A stretch of DNA of 64,000 bases, from positions 744,001 through 808,000 of the forward strand of contig OZ252015.1 in assembly GCA_965247525.1 (NCBI GenBank), in the 5' to 3' direction. The stretch is from JAZKID01 sp965247525. Its GTDB lineage: Bacteria > Pseudomonadota > Alphaproteobacteria > Rhizobiales > UBA4765. A program made the translations under genes and the position numbers. Numbering within the stretch: the stretch's first letter is position 1; each line of letters starts with the position of its first letter. Below, one piece after another: positions 53,384 to 62,839 of this stretch. The notes below the pieces were generated by a model. That model was not told the origin of the DNA. It was given only the letters and a program-made list of their open reading frames with translations, and did not search any database.

Positions 53384-54619
53384 ATGACGTATATCCAACA
53401 TTTTGAAAATGCTCTGAAATCGCTCCACGACGAGCGGCGTTACCGCGAGTTCATTGATCTTGAACGCATAGCGGGCGCCTTTCCGCGCGCGGTCTGGCGC
53501 AAAGACAATCAAAATGACCGTGAAGTTGTTATCTGGTGTTCGAACGACTATCTGGGCATGGGTCAGCACCAGGCCGTCATTGGCGCGCTGGTGGATGCCG
53601 CAAAAAATTATGGCGCAGGTGCGGGCGGCACGCGCAATATTTCCGGGAATTCACACCCCGCGGTCATTCTGGAGCGCGAACTTGCTGATCTTCATGGCAA
53701 GGAAGCGGCGCTCCTTTTTACCTCTGGCTATGTCTCAAACCTCGCGGGCATTTCAACGATTGCAAAGCTTGTCCCCGATTGCCTGATCTTGTCTGACGCG
53801 ATGAATCACAATTCAATGATTGAGGGTGCAAAAGCGTCGTCGCGTGACCGCCAGATTTTCCGCCATAACGATCTTCAGCATCTTGAAGAACTTCTGAGGG
53901 CTGCAGGGCCTGAGCGCCGCAAGCTGATCATTTTCGAAAGCGTCTATTCCATGGATGGTGATGTGGCGCCGATCCATGCCATCTGCGATTTGGCCGATCG
54001 CTACAATGCTATGACTTATATTGATGAGGTTCATGCTGTCGGCATGTATGGCGCGCGCGGTGGCGGCGTTGCGGAACGCGACGGCGCAATGGCGCGCATC
54101 GATGTCATTGAAGGCACGCTTGGAAAAGCGTACGGCGTTATGGGTGGTTATATTACAGGTAAATCTGCATTGATTGATGCTGTGCGCTCTTATGCGCCAG
54201 CCTTCATCTTTACAACGGCAATGTGCCCAGCCCTCTGCGCGGCTTCAACCGCATCGATCCGCCATCTCAAGACGTCACAAACGGAGCGTGACATGCAACA
54301 GATGCGTGTGGCCCAAGTAAAAACAGCTTTGCTGGCGGCAGGCCTTCCAGTGATGGAATCGCATACGCATATTGTTCCAGTGATGGTCGGCGATGCTGAA
54401 CTTTGCAAAGCCGCGAGCGATCTTTTACTGAACAAGCACGGCATCTACATTCAGCCCATCAACTATCCAACAGTGCCGCGCGGGCTAGAGCGCTTACGAA
54501 TTACACCTTCTCCTTGTCACAATGAGCAGATGGTGAATGAGCTTGTAAATGCTATGCGCGATGTCTGGACGCAGTTGCATTTAAGTGACGCGCTAGCGCT
54601 TCAAAACGCTGCCGAATAA
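53384..54619 (+). CDS. hemA: 5-aminolevulinate synthase
   Basis: A 411-residue PLP enzyme that joins glycine and succinyl-CoA to start haem synthesis (C4 pathway), the alphaproteobacterial route. Conserved segments are WCSNDYLGMGQH, GAGAGGTRNISGNSHPAVILERELADLHGKEAALLF, IDEVHAVGMYGARG and the Schiff-base Lys in EGTLGKAYGVMGGY. Full length for ALAS. Its 3' end overlaps the convergent regulator gene by 19 bp. Confidence 0.97.
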   Translation: MTYIQHFENALKSLHDERRYREFIDLERIAGAFPRAVWRKDNQNDREVVIWCSNDYLGMGQHQAVIGALVDAAKNYGAGAGGTRNISGNSHPAVILERELADLHGKEAALLFTSGYVSNLAGISTIAKLVPDCLILSDAMNHNSMIEGAKASSRDRQIFRHNDLQHLEELLRAAGPERRKLIIFESVYSMDGDVAPIHAICDLADRYNAMTYIDEVHAVGMYGARGGGVAERDGAMARIDVIEGTLGKAYGVMGGYITGKSALIDAVRSYAPAFIFTTAMCPALCAASTASIRHLKTSQTERDMQQMRVAQVKTALLAAGLPVMESHTHIVPVMVGDAELCKAASDLLLNKHGIYIQPINYPTVPRGLERLRITPSPCHNEQMVNELVNAMRDVWTQLHLSDALALQNAAE

Positions 54620-55284
54620 GGCATTCCTTTATCTTTTTCATCCCTGCGGAATGTGGCTGCCTGTTTGGCTGATGCATTTGGCACTTTCGCTTGGTGCACA
54701 TTGGCCTGCAGCACAATGCGGACAAGATCCGCAATATTTTTTGCATTGAGCTTTTCCATGACACGGGCGCGATGAACTTCAACCGTGCGCGGCGAAATTG
54801 CAAGCGCGCGCCCTGCCTCCTTGTTCGAAGCACCGGCGGTAATCTGGTTCATGACATCACGTTCTCGCGCTGTCAGTAAGGCCGCACTCTCAATCAAGGT
54901 TTCGGTATCTGACGCCTCTGCTTCAACAACCGGCGTAATGGAAATTTTGAAAATCTGGTCAGTCAATTGTTCAAGATCATATGGTTTTTGCAGCACATCC
55001 ACGGCACCCCATTTCAGGGCCTTGATCGCACCGCTAACATCGGCAGATTCTACAGCAATTAGAACCGGCGCTGTGCTGGAAATCAGGCACAGTCTCATGT
55101 CCTGCACCGCCGCCATGGAATTGGTAGCTATGACGAAGCAGGACGGCATTTTATCTTTTGAAGAATCAAATGCCTGCTGTGCTGTTTCAAAACTGCGGAC
55201 AATCCAACCTTCAAATGACAAAACGAGCGTCAGCATCTCGCGAATATCCGCATCACGTTCCGCAATATAAAGGGTTTGGGTCAC
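54601..55284 (-). CDS. LuxR/FixJ-type regulator with a degenerate receiver domain
   Basis: About 227 residues: an N-terminal receiver-like domain and a C-terminal LuxR helix-turn-helix (LLTARERDVMNQITAGASNKEAGRALAISPRTVEVHRARVMEKL). The receiver has lost the phosphoacceptor: the usual Asp-bearing strand reads CFVIATNSM. Part of the acidic pocket (ERDAD) and the late Lys (LQKPYD) remain. It probably works without phosphorylation. A GTG at 55284 with GGAG six bases upstream is the likely start; the longer ORF begins with an unrelated sequence. A role near hemA (haem or oxygen control) is only positional. Confidence 0.82.
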   Translation of the reverse strand: MTQTLYIAERDADIREMLTLVLSFEGWIVRSFETAQQAFDSSKDKMPSCFVIATNSMAAVQDMRLCLISSTAPVLIAVESADVSGAIKALKWGAVDVLQKPYDLEQLTDQIFKISITPVVEAEASDTETLIESAALLTARERDVMNQITAGASNKEAGRALAISPRTVEVHRARVMEKLNAKNIADLVRIVLQANVHQAKVPNASAKQAATFRRDEKDKGMPYSAAF

Positions 55285-55425
55285 GTCTTTCTCCACTGGA
55301 CCAACAGTATAAAACTGCAAGCCAAGGGCGGGGAGTGGCGGGACAACCTCACAACGAATCAGCCATGCAACATGAGGTTGCATGGCAAAGATTAAGATTA
55401 CAACCTATAAGTGCGTTAAATTGTT

Positions 55426-55845
55426 TTAGACTTTGGCGCGCAATGAATCGCGAATTTCTGTCAAAAGAACAATTTCCTTGCTGGGTGCAACCGGCGCTTC
55501 CGCTGGGTCTTCTTTTTTCATTTTGTTAAGAGAGCGGATGATCATAAACAACACAAAGGCGATGATAATGAAATTCACTGCAATGGTAAGAAAGTTCCCC
55601 CAGGCAAACACAGCGCCAGCCTTACGGGCGTCCGCCAGAGGCGTGCCGAGCGCAACCGCAGTACCCGTCAGCTGCATATAATAGTTTGAAAAATCGAGCC
55701 CGCCTGTTGCGGCACCGATAAAAGGCATAATCACATCATCGACAAGCGATGAGACGATCTTGCCAAACGCGGCGCCGATAATGACACCCACTGCAAGGTC
55801 AACAACATTGCCGCGCAATGCGAATTTTTTGAACTCATCTAACAT
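55426..55845 (-). CDS. mscL: Large-conductance mechanosensitive channel
   Basis: A 139-residue channel protein with two membrane helices: KKFALRGNVVDLAVGVIIGAAFGKIV (pore helix) and FLTIAVNFIIIAFVLFMIIRSLN, then a cytoplasmic helix. Opens under membrane tension to release solutes during osmotic downshock. Full length for the family. Confidence 0.97.
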   Translation of the reverse strand: MLDEFKKFALRGNVVDLAVGVIIGAAFGKIVSSLVDDVIMPFIGAATGGLDFSNYYMQLTGTAVALGTPLADARKAGAVFAWGNFLTIAVNFIIIAFVLFMIIRSLNKMKKEDPAEAPVAPSKEIVLLTEIRDSLRAKV

Positions 55846-55905
55846 TTTTAGCCCCCTTTTGATTTTAAAAAGGACTCTATTAAAAAGTAAAAAGAGTGCA
55901 AGAGA

Positions 55906-56778
55906 TCATTGACTGATGGGACAGGAAAACCCTGTTGGAACGTAAGCTCCGTTTGCCCCAAGCTTATGAACCCTGGCAAACGCCGCGCAGTCTTCAATCG
56001 GGTGCGGCAAAAGCTGTATTCCCTTCATAGCGTAATAAGAATACTCATCCATCTTTTCAGTAAGGATTGCCACCGCATGCACATTGAGCCTTGCAGCGGC
56101 TGGCATGATGTGGCGCCCATGCCGGTTTGAACGGTAGGGAGCTATAATCGGCCCGGGCAAATTGTAAGTATCGAGCCAGTTTTTAAAAACAGCAACGTCA
56201 TGCGGCGCATACATCTGAAAAATGATGTGGCGCGCCAGCAAGGGATCAGGCAACAGTTTTAAAAAGGCGCTGCCCTCCTTTTCAAAGTCTGATTTGATAT
56301 CAAGCGCCAGATAAAAATTGTCTTTTTGTAACCTTGCAATAAGTGCAGGCATGCTGCAGCCACTCTGCTTTGCCAAAGTCACCATATCTTCATCATGTGC
56401 GCAATAAACATTGCCGTCTTGGGAGCGAAGAAGGTCAACCTCTACAACGTTCATACCTTCTTTCAAAGACACATCAAGCGCTTTGAAATTGTTTTCAAGC
56501 GGCGTGAATCTGCCGCCCAAGGCATGGGCGATACGCAGTACACCAGTTGCGTCACTTTTTGCCCAACCATAGTCCAGCGTATCGGGCAAAACTGGCGCTT
56601 CCATCCAGTTTTCAAAAGATGTTACGGCGTCGATATGATCATGGAGATAAAATCTAAAAAGCGAAATGTCTGCCCAGTTCAGAGTGTAAAGGACAATTGC
56701 GAGCAGAAAAAACAGCATCGCCCATGGCCTGTTTGCACGTCGAAGCAGAGGTGATTTGTTTTGAGCCGTAAGTGTCAA
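55906..56778 (-). CDS. Membrane-anchored glycerophosphodiester phosphodiesterase-like protein
   Basis: A 290-residue protein with one N-terminal membrane helix (WAMLFFLLAIVLYTL) and a GDPD-type TIM barrel: RIAHALGG with the conserved His, ENNFKAL, and VVEVDLLRSQDGNVYCAHDED carrying the Glu, Asp and His catalytic set. GDPDs cleave lipid head-group diesters. The start is a TTG overlapping the stop of the upstream fadB-like gene (TTGA); an internal ATG at 56718 is an alternative. Probably the last gene of the beta-oxidation operon. Confidence 0.75.
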   Translation of the reverse strand: MTLTAQNKSPLLRRANRPWAMLFFLLAIVLYTLNWADISLFRFYLHDHIDAVTSFENWMEAPVLPDTLDYGWAKSDATGVLRIAHALGGRFTPLENNFKALDVSLKEGMNVVEVDLLRSQDGNVYCAHDEDMVTLAKQSGCSMPALIARLQKDNFYLALDIKSDFEKEGSAFLKLLPDPLLARHIIFQMYAPHDVAVFKNWLDTYNLPGPIIAPYRSNRHGRHIMPAAARLNVHAVAILTEKMDEYSYYAMKGIQLLPHPIEDCAAFARVHKLGANGAYVPTGFSCPISQ

Positions 56779-58970
56779 GCCGCAAACCGTTCATAAAAAG
56801 TTTGGTTGTTTTTTGCCATCTCCCGCAACAATGCGGGCGGCTCAAAACGCGGTCCATATTTTGCAGCGAGCATATCAGACAGTTTTACAAACTCTGCTGC
56901 GCCTATACCATCAATCCAGGAAATCGGCCCGCCGGTAAATGGCGCAAAACCGAATCCGAAAATCGCGCCAATGTCCGCCTCGCGCATGTCTGTGACAACA
57001 TGTTCAGCAACGCAGCGCGCCGCTTCCAGCGCTTGCGTTACAAGAATGCGCTGCTGCAATTCTTCATAATTGAAGTCTTCCGCCTTTTTTTGCGGAAACA
57101 TTTTAGAAAGTTCAGGCCACAGCCGCTTTTTATCGCCTTTTGGGTAATCGTAGAAACCCGCTTCCGATTTGCGTCCCAAACGTTTTTGCTCAGTCACCAT
57201 TTTCTTGACTTGCGCAACCTGCACAGGGTCACTGAACGCCTCTCCGCCTTCAAGCTTTGTCGCTTCGATAATTTTCCATATGAGGTCAATGCCGACTTCA
57301 TCGTAAAGCGCCAGCGGCCCGACTGGCATGCCAGCCTGACGGCTAAGATTTTCGATCAGCACGGGCGGCACGCCCTCATCAAGCATGCGGTTGCCTTCAA
57401 GAAGATATTTTCCAACGCAGCGATTGGCATAAAAGCCACGCGTGTCATTGACGACGATTGGTGTTTTTTTGATCGCTTTCACATAATCGAGGGCGACAGC
57501 CAAGGCTTTGTCGCCTGTTTCTTTGCCCATAATAATTTCGACAAGCTGCATTTTATCGACAGGCGAGAAGAAATGAATGCCGATAAAATCTTTTGGACGA
57601 TCAAACATTTCCGCAAGTGACGTAATTGGAAGTGTCGATGTGTTGGACCCAAAAACAATCTCTTTGCCAATCACGGCTGCTGTTTTTGCAAACGCATCGC
57701 GCTTGACTTCGCGCTGTTCGAATACGGCTTCAACCACGAGGTCGACATCTTTCAAAAGTGCGTAATCATCTGTTGCGGTAATGTGTGCCAGCAGCGCCTC
57801 TTTATCAGCGGTTTTTGCCCTGCCCTTCATAATCTGGTCAGAGACGATTTTTTCGCAATGTGCCTTGCCTTTGTCAGCACTGGCTTGATCTCTATCAATC
57901 AAAACAACATCCATGCCCGCTTTCGCCGTGACATAGGCAATACCTGCGCCCATAAAACCAGCACCGATAACACCAACTTTTTTAATCACGCTAGGGGGCA
58001 CGGACAAGGATGATGGGCGCCGCGCACCCTTGTTGATCTCCTGCAGAGACAGGAAAAATGTGCGGATCATTGCCGCTGCTTGTTTGGTCTGCAACAAATA
58101 GACAAAATAGCGCAGCTCAATCTTTAACGCCGTGTCAAATGGCACAAGCAGGCCTTCATAAGCCGCGCGCAATAGCATTTTACCGGACGGATAGTTGTCA
58201 TAGGTTTCTTTGCGAAGCAACGCAGCGGCCGGTGGCCAGACCTGTGCCCCCGCTGCGGAATACACCATGCCGCCCGGCAGCTTGAAGCCTTTAATGTCCC
58301 ATGGCGCCTGAATTACAGGATTTTGTTTGACCCAGTTTTTTGCGGTCTCAACCAGCTTGTCGCGCGGCACAATGGCATTGAGAAGTTTCATGGCCAGTGC
58401 TTTTTCGAATTTCAGTTCTTTGCCTTGCAAAAGCAGTTGCAGTGCATCTTGCGTCGGCAATAGCCGCATCATGCGTGTTGTTCCGCCTGCACCAGGCAAA
58501 AGGCCGATCTTCACTTCAGGCAGACCGACTTTCGCGGACGGGTTTTCGGCTGCAAAACGCGCATTTGCCGCAAGCGACACTTCCCAGCCGCCGCCCATGG
58601 CAGTGCCAGTTAGCGCCACTGCGACAGGTTTTGGCACAAGTTCCATTTTGCGAAAAACGCCGCCAAGACGCGCCGACTGTTCAAACAAAAATTGCTTTGC
58701 TGCAATGTCACCTTTGTCAGCTTTGATTTTTTCGGATTGCGCACGCATTGCGCTCAACATGGAAATATCCGCGCCGCCACAAAATGTGTCTTTGCCTGAC
58801 GTGATGACAAGACCTTTTAATGTTTCATCCGTTTCAAACCGGGCAATAAATGTTTCGAACTCGGAAAGCGACTGCTCGTCCCACACATTCATGCTTTTGT
58901 CAGGCATATTCCATGTCAGAAGGGCAATACCCTCAGCGTCGATATCAAGTTGGAAGTTTTTCATAATCAT
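56775..58970 (-). CDS. fadJ: Multifunctional fatty-acid oxidation protein (enoyl-CoA hydratase / 3-hydroxyacyl-CoA dehydrogenase)
   Basis: About 731 residues. The N-terminal third is an enoyl-CoA hydratase fold (SGKDTFCGGADISML, GTAMGGGWEVSLAANARFA); the middle holds the NAD-binding dehydrogenase (VIGAGFMGAGIAYVTAKAGMDVVLIDRD) and the conserved FIGIHFFSPVDKMQLVEII; a second helical dehydrogenase domain ends the protein. It performs two steps of beta-oxidation and forms a complex with the thiolase encoded just upstream. The ATG at 58970 overlaps the thiolase stop as ATGA. Confidence 0.94.
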   Translation of the reverse strand: MIMKNFQLDIDAEGIALLTWNMPDKSMNVWDEQSLSEFETFIARFETDETLKGLVITSGKDTFCGGADISMLSAMRAQSEKIKADKGDIAAKQFLFEQSARLGGVFRKMELVPKPVAVALTGTAMGGGWEVSLAANARFAAENPSAKVGLPEVKIGLLPGAGGTTRMMRLLPTQDALQLLLQGKELKFEKALAMKLLNAIVPRDKLVETAKNWVKQNPVIQAPWDIKGFKLPGGMVYSAAGAQVWPPAAALLRKETYDNYPSGKMLLRAAYEGLLVPFDTALKIELRYFVYLLQTKQAAAMIRTFFLSLQEINKGARRPSSLSVPPSVIKKVGVIGAGFMGAGIAYVTAKAGMDVVLIDRDQASADKGKAHCEKIVSDQIMKGRAKTADKEALLAHITATDDYALLKDVDLVVEAVFEQREVKRDAFAKTAAVIGKEIVFGSNTSTLPITSLAEMFDRPKDFIGIHFFSPVDKMQLVEIIMGKETGDKALAVALDYVKAIKKTPIVVNDTRGFYANRCVGKYLLEGNRMLDEGVPPVLIENLSRQAGMPVGPLALYDEVGIDLIWKIIEATKLEGGEAFSDPVQVAQVKKMVTEQKRLGRKSEAGFYDYPKGDKKRLWPELSKMFPQKKAEDFNYEELQQRILVTQALEAARCVAEHVVTDMREADIGAIFGFGFAPFTGGPISWIDGIGAAEFVKLSDMLAAKYGPRFEPPALLREMAKNNQTFYERFAA

Positions 58971-60175
58971 ATCCGCTCGATAATCGTCGCACTGCCCATG
59001 CCCGCGCCAATGCAAAAGGTCACAAGGCCGGTGGCAAGATTACGCCGTTCCATCTCATCAAGAAGGATACCGAGCACCATGGCGCCCGTGGCGCCAAGCG
59101 GATGGCCCATTGCAATCGCGCCACCATTTACATTCACGCGCGCCGTATCAAGCTCAAAGGCCTGCAGAAAACGCAATACAACAGCCGAAAACGCTTCGTT
59201 GATTTCAATCAGGTCAAGATCGCCGATCGTCATGCCTGCCTTTTTCAAAACCTTGCGCGTGACATCGACAGGCCCTGTCAGCATCAGGCCCAGATCGGAA
59301 CCGATATGTGCTGTGGCGTGGATGCGAGCGCGTGGTTTGAGGCCCGCTTTGTCGCCGCCTTTTTTATTGCCGATGAGAACCGCCGCTGCGCCATCCGAAA
59401 TCTGTGATGAATTTCCGGCGTGATGAACGTGCCTGACCATCTCAATCTCAGGATGCGATTGCACGGCAACCGCATCAAAACCACCCATCTCGCCCATCAT
59501 TTCAAATGAGGCGCCAAGCTGGGCCAATGACTGCATATTGGTATCGGGGCGGATACCTTCGTCTTTCACTAAAATTGGCAGGCCATTGATGTCTGTGACG
59601 GCAACAATCGATTTATCGAAACGGCCTTCGCTTTGGGCGGCAATCGCGCGCTTATGGCTTTCCACCGCATAGGCATCGACATCATCGCGCAAAAATCCAT
59701 ATTTTGTTGCGATCAAATCTGCCGAAACGCCTTGCGGCATAAAATAGCTTTTGATGGCGATTGCAGGATCCATTGCCCAGACCGCGCCGGATGCGCCCAT
59801 GCCGACACGCGACATGCTTTCAACGCCGCCTGCGACAATAAGGTCATCAGCATCGGCCATCACCTGTGCCGCAGCAAAATTGACCGCTTCCAAACCCGAC
59901 GCGCAAAAACGGTTGATCTGAACACCGGGAACCGTAACGCCATAATCAGCGGTGATTGCGGCCATGCGCGGCAGATCGCCCCCCGCTTCGCCAACAGGGT
60001 CGACAATTCCGAGAATGACGTCATCGACCAGCGATGTATCGAGCGTGTTGCGTGTTTTAAGGGCACGCAGGGTTTGCGTCGAGAGATCAAGCGCGGTGAC
60101 TTCGTGCAATGCGCCATCTTTTTTGCCGCGACCGCGCGGTGTGCGCACATGGTCATAGATAAAAGCGTCGCCCAT
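58967..60175 (-). CDS. fadA: Acetyl-CoA C-acyltransferase (thiolase)
   Basis: A 402-residue thiolase that releases acetyl-CoA in the last beta-oxidation step. Nucleophilic Cys in INRFCASGLEAVN (near residue 87), GHPLGATGA with the His near 350, and the second Cys in CIGAGMGSATI at the C-terminus are all intact. Directly followed by the fadB-like gene and preceded by the acyl-CoA dehydrogenase gene. Confidence 0.95.
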   Translation of the reverse strand: MGDAFIYDHVRTPRGRGKKDGALHEVTALDLSTQTLRALKTRNTLDTSLVDDVILGIVDPVGEAGGDLPRMAAITADYGVTVPGVQINRFCASGLEAVNFAAAQVMADADDLIVAGGVESMSRVGMGASGAVWAMDPAIAIKSYFMPQGVSADLIATKYGFLRDDVDAYAVESHKRAIAAQSEGRFDKSIVAVTDINGLPILVKDEGIRPDTNMQSLAQLGASFEMMGEMGGFDAVAVQSHPEIEMVRHVHHAGNSSQISDGAAAVLIGNKKGGDKAGLKPRARIHATAHIGSDLGLMLTGPVDVTRKVLKKAGMTIGDLDLIEINEAFSAVVLRFLQAFELDTARVNVNGGAIAMGHPLGATGAMVLGILLDEMERRNLATGLVTFCIGAGMGSATIIERI

Positions 60176-60210
60176 TTTCAGCCTCGTGCATGTCAGTTAC
60201 GGAGAAAATC

Positions 60211-61986
60211 TTAAAACGCTTCGGCCCTTAGCGCCATCATTGTGTCACTGCCTGAGACAATACGCGCCAGATGCGCTTTTGTTTCAGGCAACAGCCGTTC
60301 GTTGAAATAGCGGGCAATGACAAGTTTATTGTTATAATAGTCATCGCCCTGTTTGTTGAGCGCTGCTTTTGCGCAAAGACCGTGCATATAAGAGAGCGCC
60401 ACAAGCCCTAAAAGGTGCATGTAATCGCTGGAGCCAGCGCCTGCATTGTCGGGCTTCATCATTGCATTGTTCATGAACCACATTGTGGCGGCCTGCAAAT
60501 CAGCAAGCGCATCCGCCAGAGGTTTTACAAAAGGCGACATGTCATCACCTGTGTTTTCAGTGCAGAAGCTTTGTATCTCGCCAAACAGGGCCATGATGGC
60601 GCGCCCGCCGTCGCGCGGCAATTTGCGGCCAACAAGATCCAGCGCCTGCACACCGTTCGCGCCTTCATAAATTTGCGCAATGCGCGCATCGCGTACATAT
60701 TGCGACATGCCATGCTCTTCAATATAGCCATGGCCGCCAAACACCTGTTGCGCGGCAACCGTGTTTTCAAAACCTTTATCGGTCAGCACGCCTTTGAGAA
60801 CAGGTGTCAGAAGACCCATGATGTCATTACCTGTTTGCTGCTCCATTGCATCTGATGAGCGCGCGCCTACATCGCCCTTGAGCGCTGTGTAGAGCAAAAG
60901 TGCGCGCGCTGCTTCATTGAAGCTGCGCATGTTCATCAACATACGGCGAATATCGGGATGGACGATCAAAGGATCAGCCGGTTTTGCGGGATCTTTGCTG
61001 CCAGACAGAGCGCGTCCCTGCAAACGTTCATTCGCATAATGAGCCGCGTTCTGATAGGCAATTTCCGACTGCGCGAGACCCTGCAGAGCAACACCAATAC
61101 GCGCTTCGTTCATCATGACGAACATCGCGTTCAGGCCTTTGTTTTCAAAGCCGATCAGCCAGCCCGCTGCGCCGTCGTAATTCATGACGCAAGTCGCATT
61201 GCCGTGAATGCCCATTTTGTGCTCGATCGCACCGCAAGAAACGGCGTTTTGTGTGCCTAGCGCCCCGTCCTCGCCGACCATGATTTTCGGCACAACAAAA
61301 AGCGAGATGCCCTTGGTGCCGTCCGGCGCACCGTCGATCCGCGCAAGGACAAGGTGGATAATATTTTCACTCAAATCATGCTCGCCAGCGGAAATGAAAA
61401 TTTTCGTGCCGGTGATTTTGTAAGAGCCATCGGCCTGCGGCGTCGCTTTTGTTTTAAGAAGGCCAAGATCTGTGCCGCAATGCGGCTCGGTCAAATTCAT
61501 TGTGCCGGTCCATGTACCGGAAATCATGTTTGGCAGATACATCTTCTTTTGTGCATCGGAGCCGTGATGATGCAGCGCTGCAATCGCGCCCTGCGTCAGG
61601 CCAGGATACATCGACAGCGCCATATTGGCCGAAGAACAAAATTCATTGATAACGACGGCGATCGTCGGCGGCAAAGCCTGGCCGCCATAAGCTGCATCGG
61701 CCGAAATGCCATTCCAGCCGCCTTGCACATAGGCTTTATAAGCGTCTTTAAAACCTTTGGGCGTTGCCACCCGGCCATCGCTGGTGCGTGTGCACCCTTC
61801 AACATCGCCCGACAAATTCAAAGGGAGAAAGATGTCTTCTGCAAGCTTGGCGCCCTCTTCAAGAACGGCTTCAAGCATATCGGGTGTCAGTTCTGAAAAG
61901 CCCGGCAGATTGCCATAACGCTCAATGCCGAAAACGTCGTTGAGAAGAAATTGCACCTCGCGAACAGGTGCTTTGTAAACAGGCAT
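60211..61986 (-). CDS. Acyl-CoA dehydrogenase (long form)
   Basis: A 591-residue FAD enzyme that oxidises acyl-CoA to enoyl-CoA. N-terminus YKAPVREVQFLLNDVF is typical of the DmdC-like long acyl-CoA dehydrogenases; FAD/substrate segments include GTMNLTEPHCGTDLGLLKTKA and FISAGEHDLSENIIHLVLARIDG, and VFGGHGYIEEHGMSQYVRDARI lies near the middle-end. The extra C-terminal domain (about 470-591) matches the long subfamily. First enzyme gene of the beta-oxidation operon. Confidence 0.93.
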   Translation of the reverse strand: MPVYKAPVREVQFLLNDVFGIERYGNLPGFSELTPDMLEAVLEEGAKLAEDIFLPLNLSGDVEGCTRTSDGRVATPKGFKDAYKAYVQGGWNGISADAAYGGQALPPTIAVVINEFCSSANMALSMYPGLTQGAIAALHHHGSDAQKKMYLPNMISGTWTGTMNLTEPHCGTDLGLLKTKATPQADGSYKITGTKIFISAGEHDLSENIIHLVLARIDGAPDGTKGISLFVVPKIMVGEDGALGTQNAVSCGAIEHKMGIHGNATCVMNYDGAAGWLIGFENKGLNAMFVMMNEARIGVALQGLAQSEIAYQNAAHYANERLQGRALSGSKDPAKPADPLIVHPDIRRMLMNMRSFNEAARALLLYTALKGDVGARSSDAMEQQTGNDIMGLLTPVLKGVLTDKGFENTVAAQQVFGGHGYIEEHGMSQYVRDARIAQIYEGANGVQALDLVGRKLPRDGGRAIMALFGEIQSFCTENTGDDMSPFVKPLADALADLQAATMWFMNNAMMKPDNAGAGSSDYMHLLGLVALSYMHGLCAKAALNKQGDDYYNNKLVIARYFNERLLPETKAHLARIVSGSDTMMALRAEAF

Positions 61987-62066
61987 GAAAGATCCTCATG
62001 GAGGAAGGCGGGATGGTCACCCTAGCACACCGGAAGCATTGGCAAGAGAATGAGCGCTTTTCAGGC

Positions 62067-62570
62067 TTAGCAAAGGGTAAAGGGCAGAAGATTGCTGGCC
62101 TGCCCTTGCTTGCTAGCGAGCAAATTTCCGATGATGTTGCGCGCGCGGTTTAGTTCAGTGATGGCGTCATCAAGCTCGGCGCGCTGTTTTTTCAGGCTTA
62201 AAAGCTGGTGCTCGCACTTTGATTTGCAGACTTTTAACTGGGTAATCTGTCCGTCACCAAGGTCATAAAAATCAAGCATCTCCTTGATTTCATTCAAAGA
62301 AAATCCAACGCTTTTACCCATGAGAATCAGTTTCAGCCGTGCCCTGTCGCGGCGCGAATACCGCCGGACTTGACCCCGTCGTTTAGGTGCAATTAATCCG
62401 CGCGCCTCGTAAAAGCGCAGCGCCCGCAAAGTCAGGTCAAATTCGTTGGCAAGCTCGCCAATGCTGAAACTGGTGCGGTTTTCGCCACCTTGCGGGTCGC
62501 TCAGCAGATACATGGCATTCATATGCCGTGTCAGGTCGGGATGGGCATGGCTATCGGCGTGTCTTGGCAT
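62067..62570 (-). CDS. MerR-family transcription regulator, probably of the fatty-acid operon
   Basis: A 167-residue regulator. Winged helix-turn-helix of the MerR type: FSIGELANEFDLTLRALRFYEARGLIAPKRRGQVRRYSRRDRARL, followed by a coiled-coil dimer region. It contains a KVCKSKCEHQ pair of cysteines. It resembles the LiuR/acyl-CoA-catabolism MerR group found before acyl-CoA dehydrogenase genes. It lies 80 bp upstream of the acyl-CoA dehydrogenase gene in the same direction and may control it. Confidence 0.88.
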   Translation of the reverse strand: MPRHADSHAHPDLTRHMNAMYLLSDPQGGENRTSFSIGELANEFDLTLRALRFYEARGLIAPKRRGQVRRYSRRDRARLKLILMGKSVGFSLNEIKEMLDFYDLGDGQITQLKVCKSKCEHQLLSLKKQRAELDDAITELNRARNIIGNLLASKQGQASNLLPFTLC

Positions 62571-62691
62571 TCAAATGGCTCCGCTGTTCTGGCGGCCATC
62601 CTGCGTTAAAGGGTCGAACACAGGCAATTCACTCTTGCGCGAGCAGTCAAACGAAATGATTTAAAGAAATATGACCAAAACTGCGCCCGTC

Positions 62692-62706
62692 TTAACGGCT
62701 CATTTA
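62692..62706. promoter_or_regulatory. Near-match CtrA box before the PodJ-like gene
   Basis: TTAA-N7-TTTA, one base off the consensus, 134 bp before the start of the polarity-protein gene. Weak evidence by itself. Confidence 0.3.
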
Positions 62707-62839
62707 CCATAATTGGCAAAGACTTGTTAATGATCGGGAGTCGCGCCGTTTTCGCCGCCTCTCAGGATGTGGGAACAGTGATGATGAAAATAGTTGCACA
62801 GCGCAGCGTAGCAAACGCCCTTTTTAAAGGGGTTTTCTA

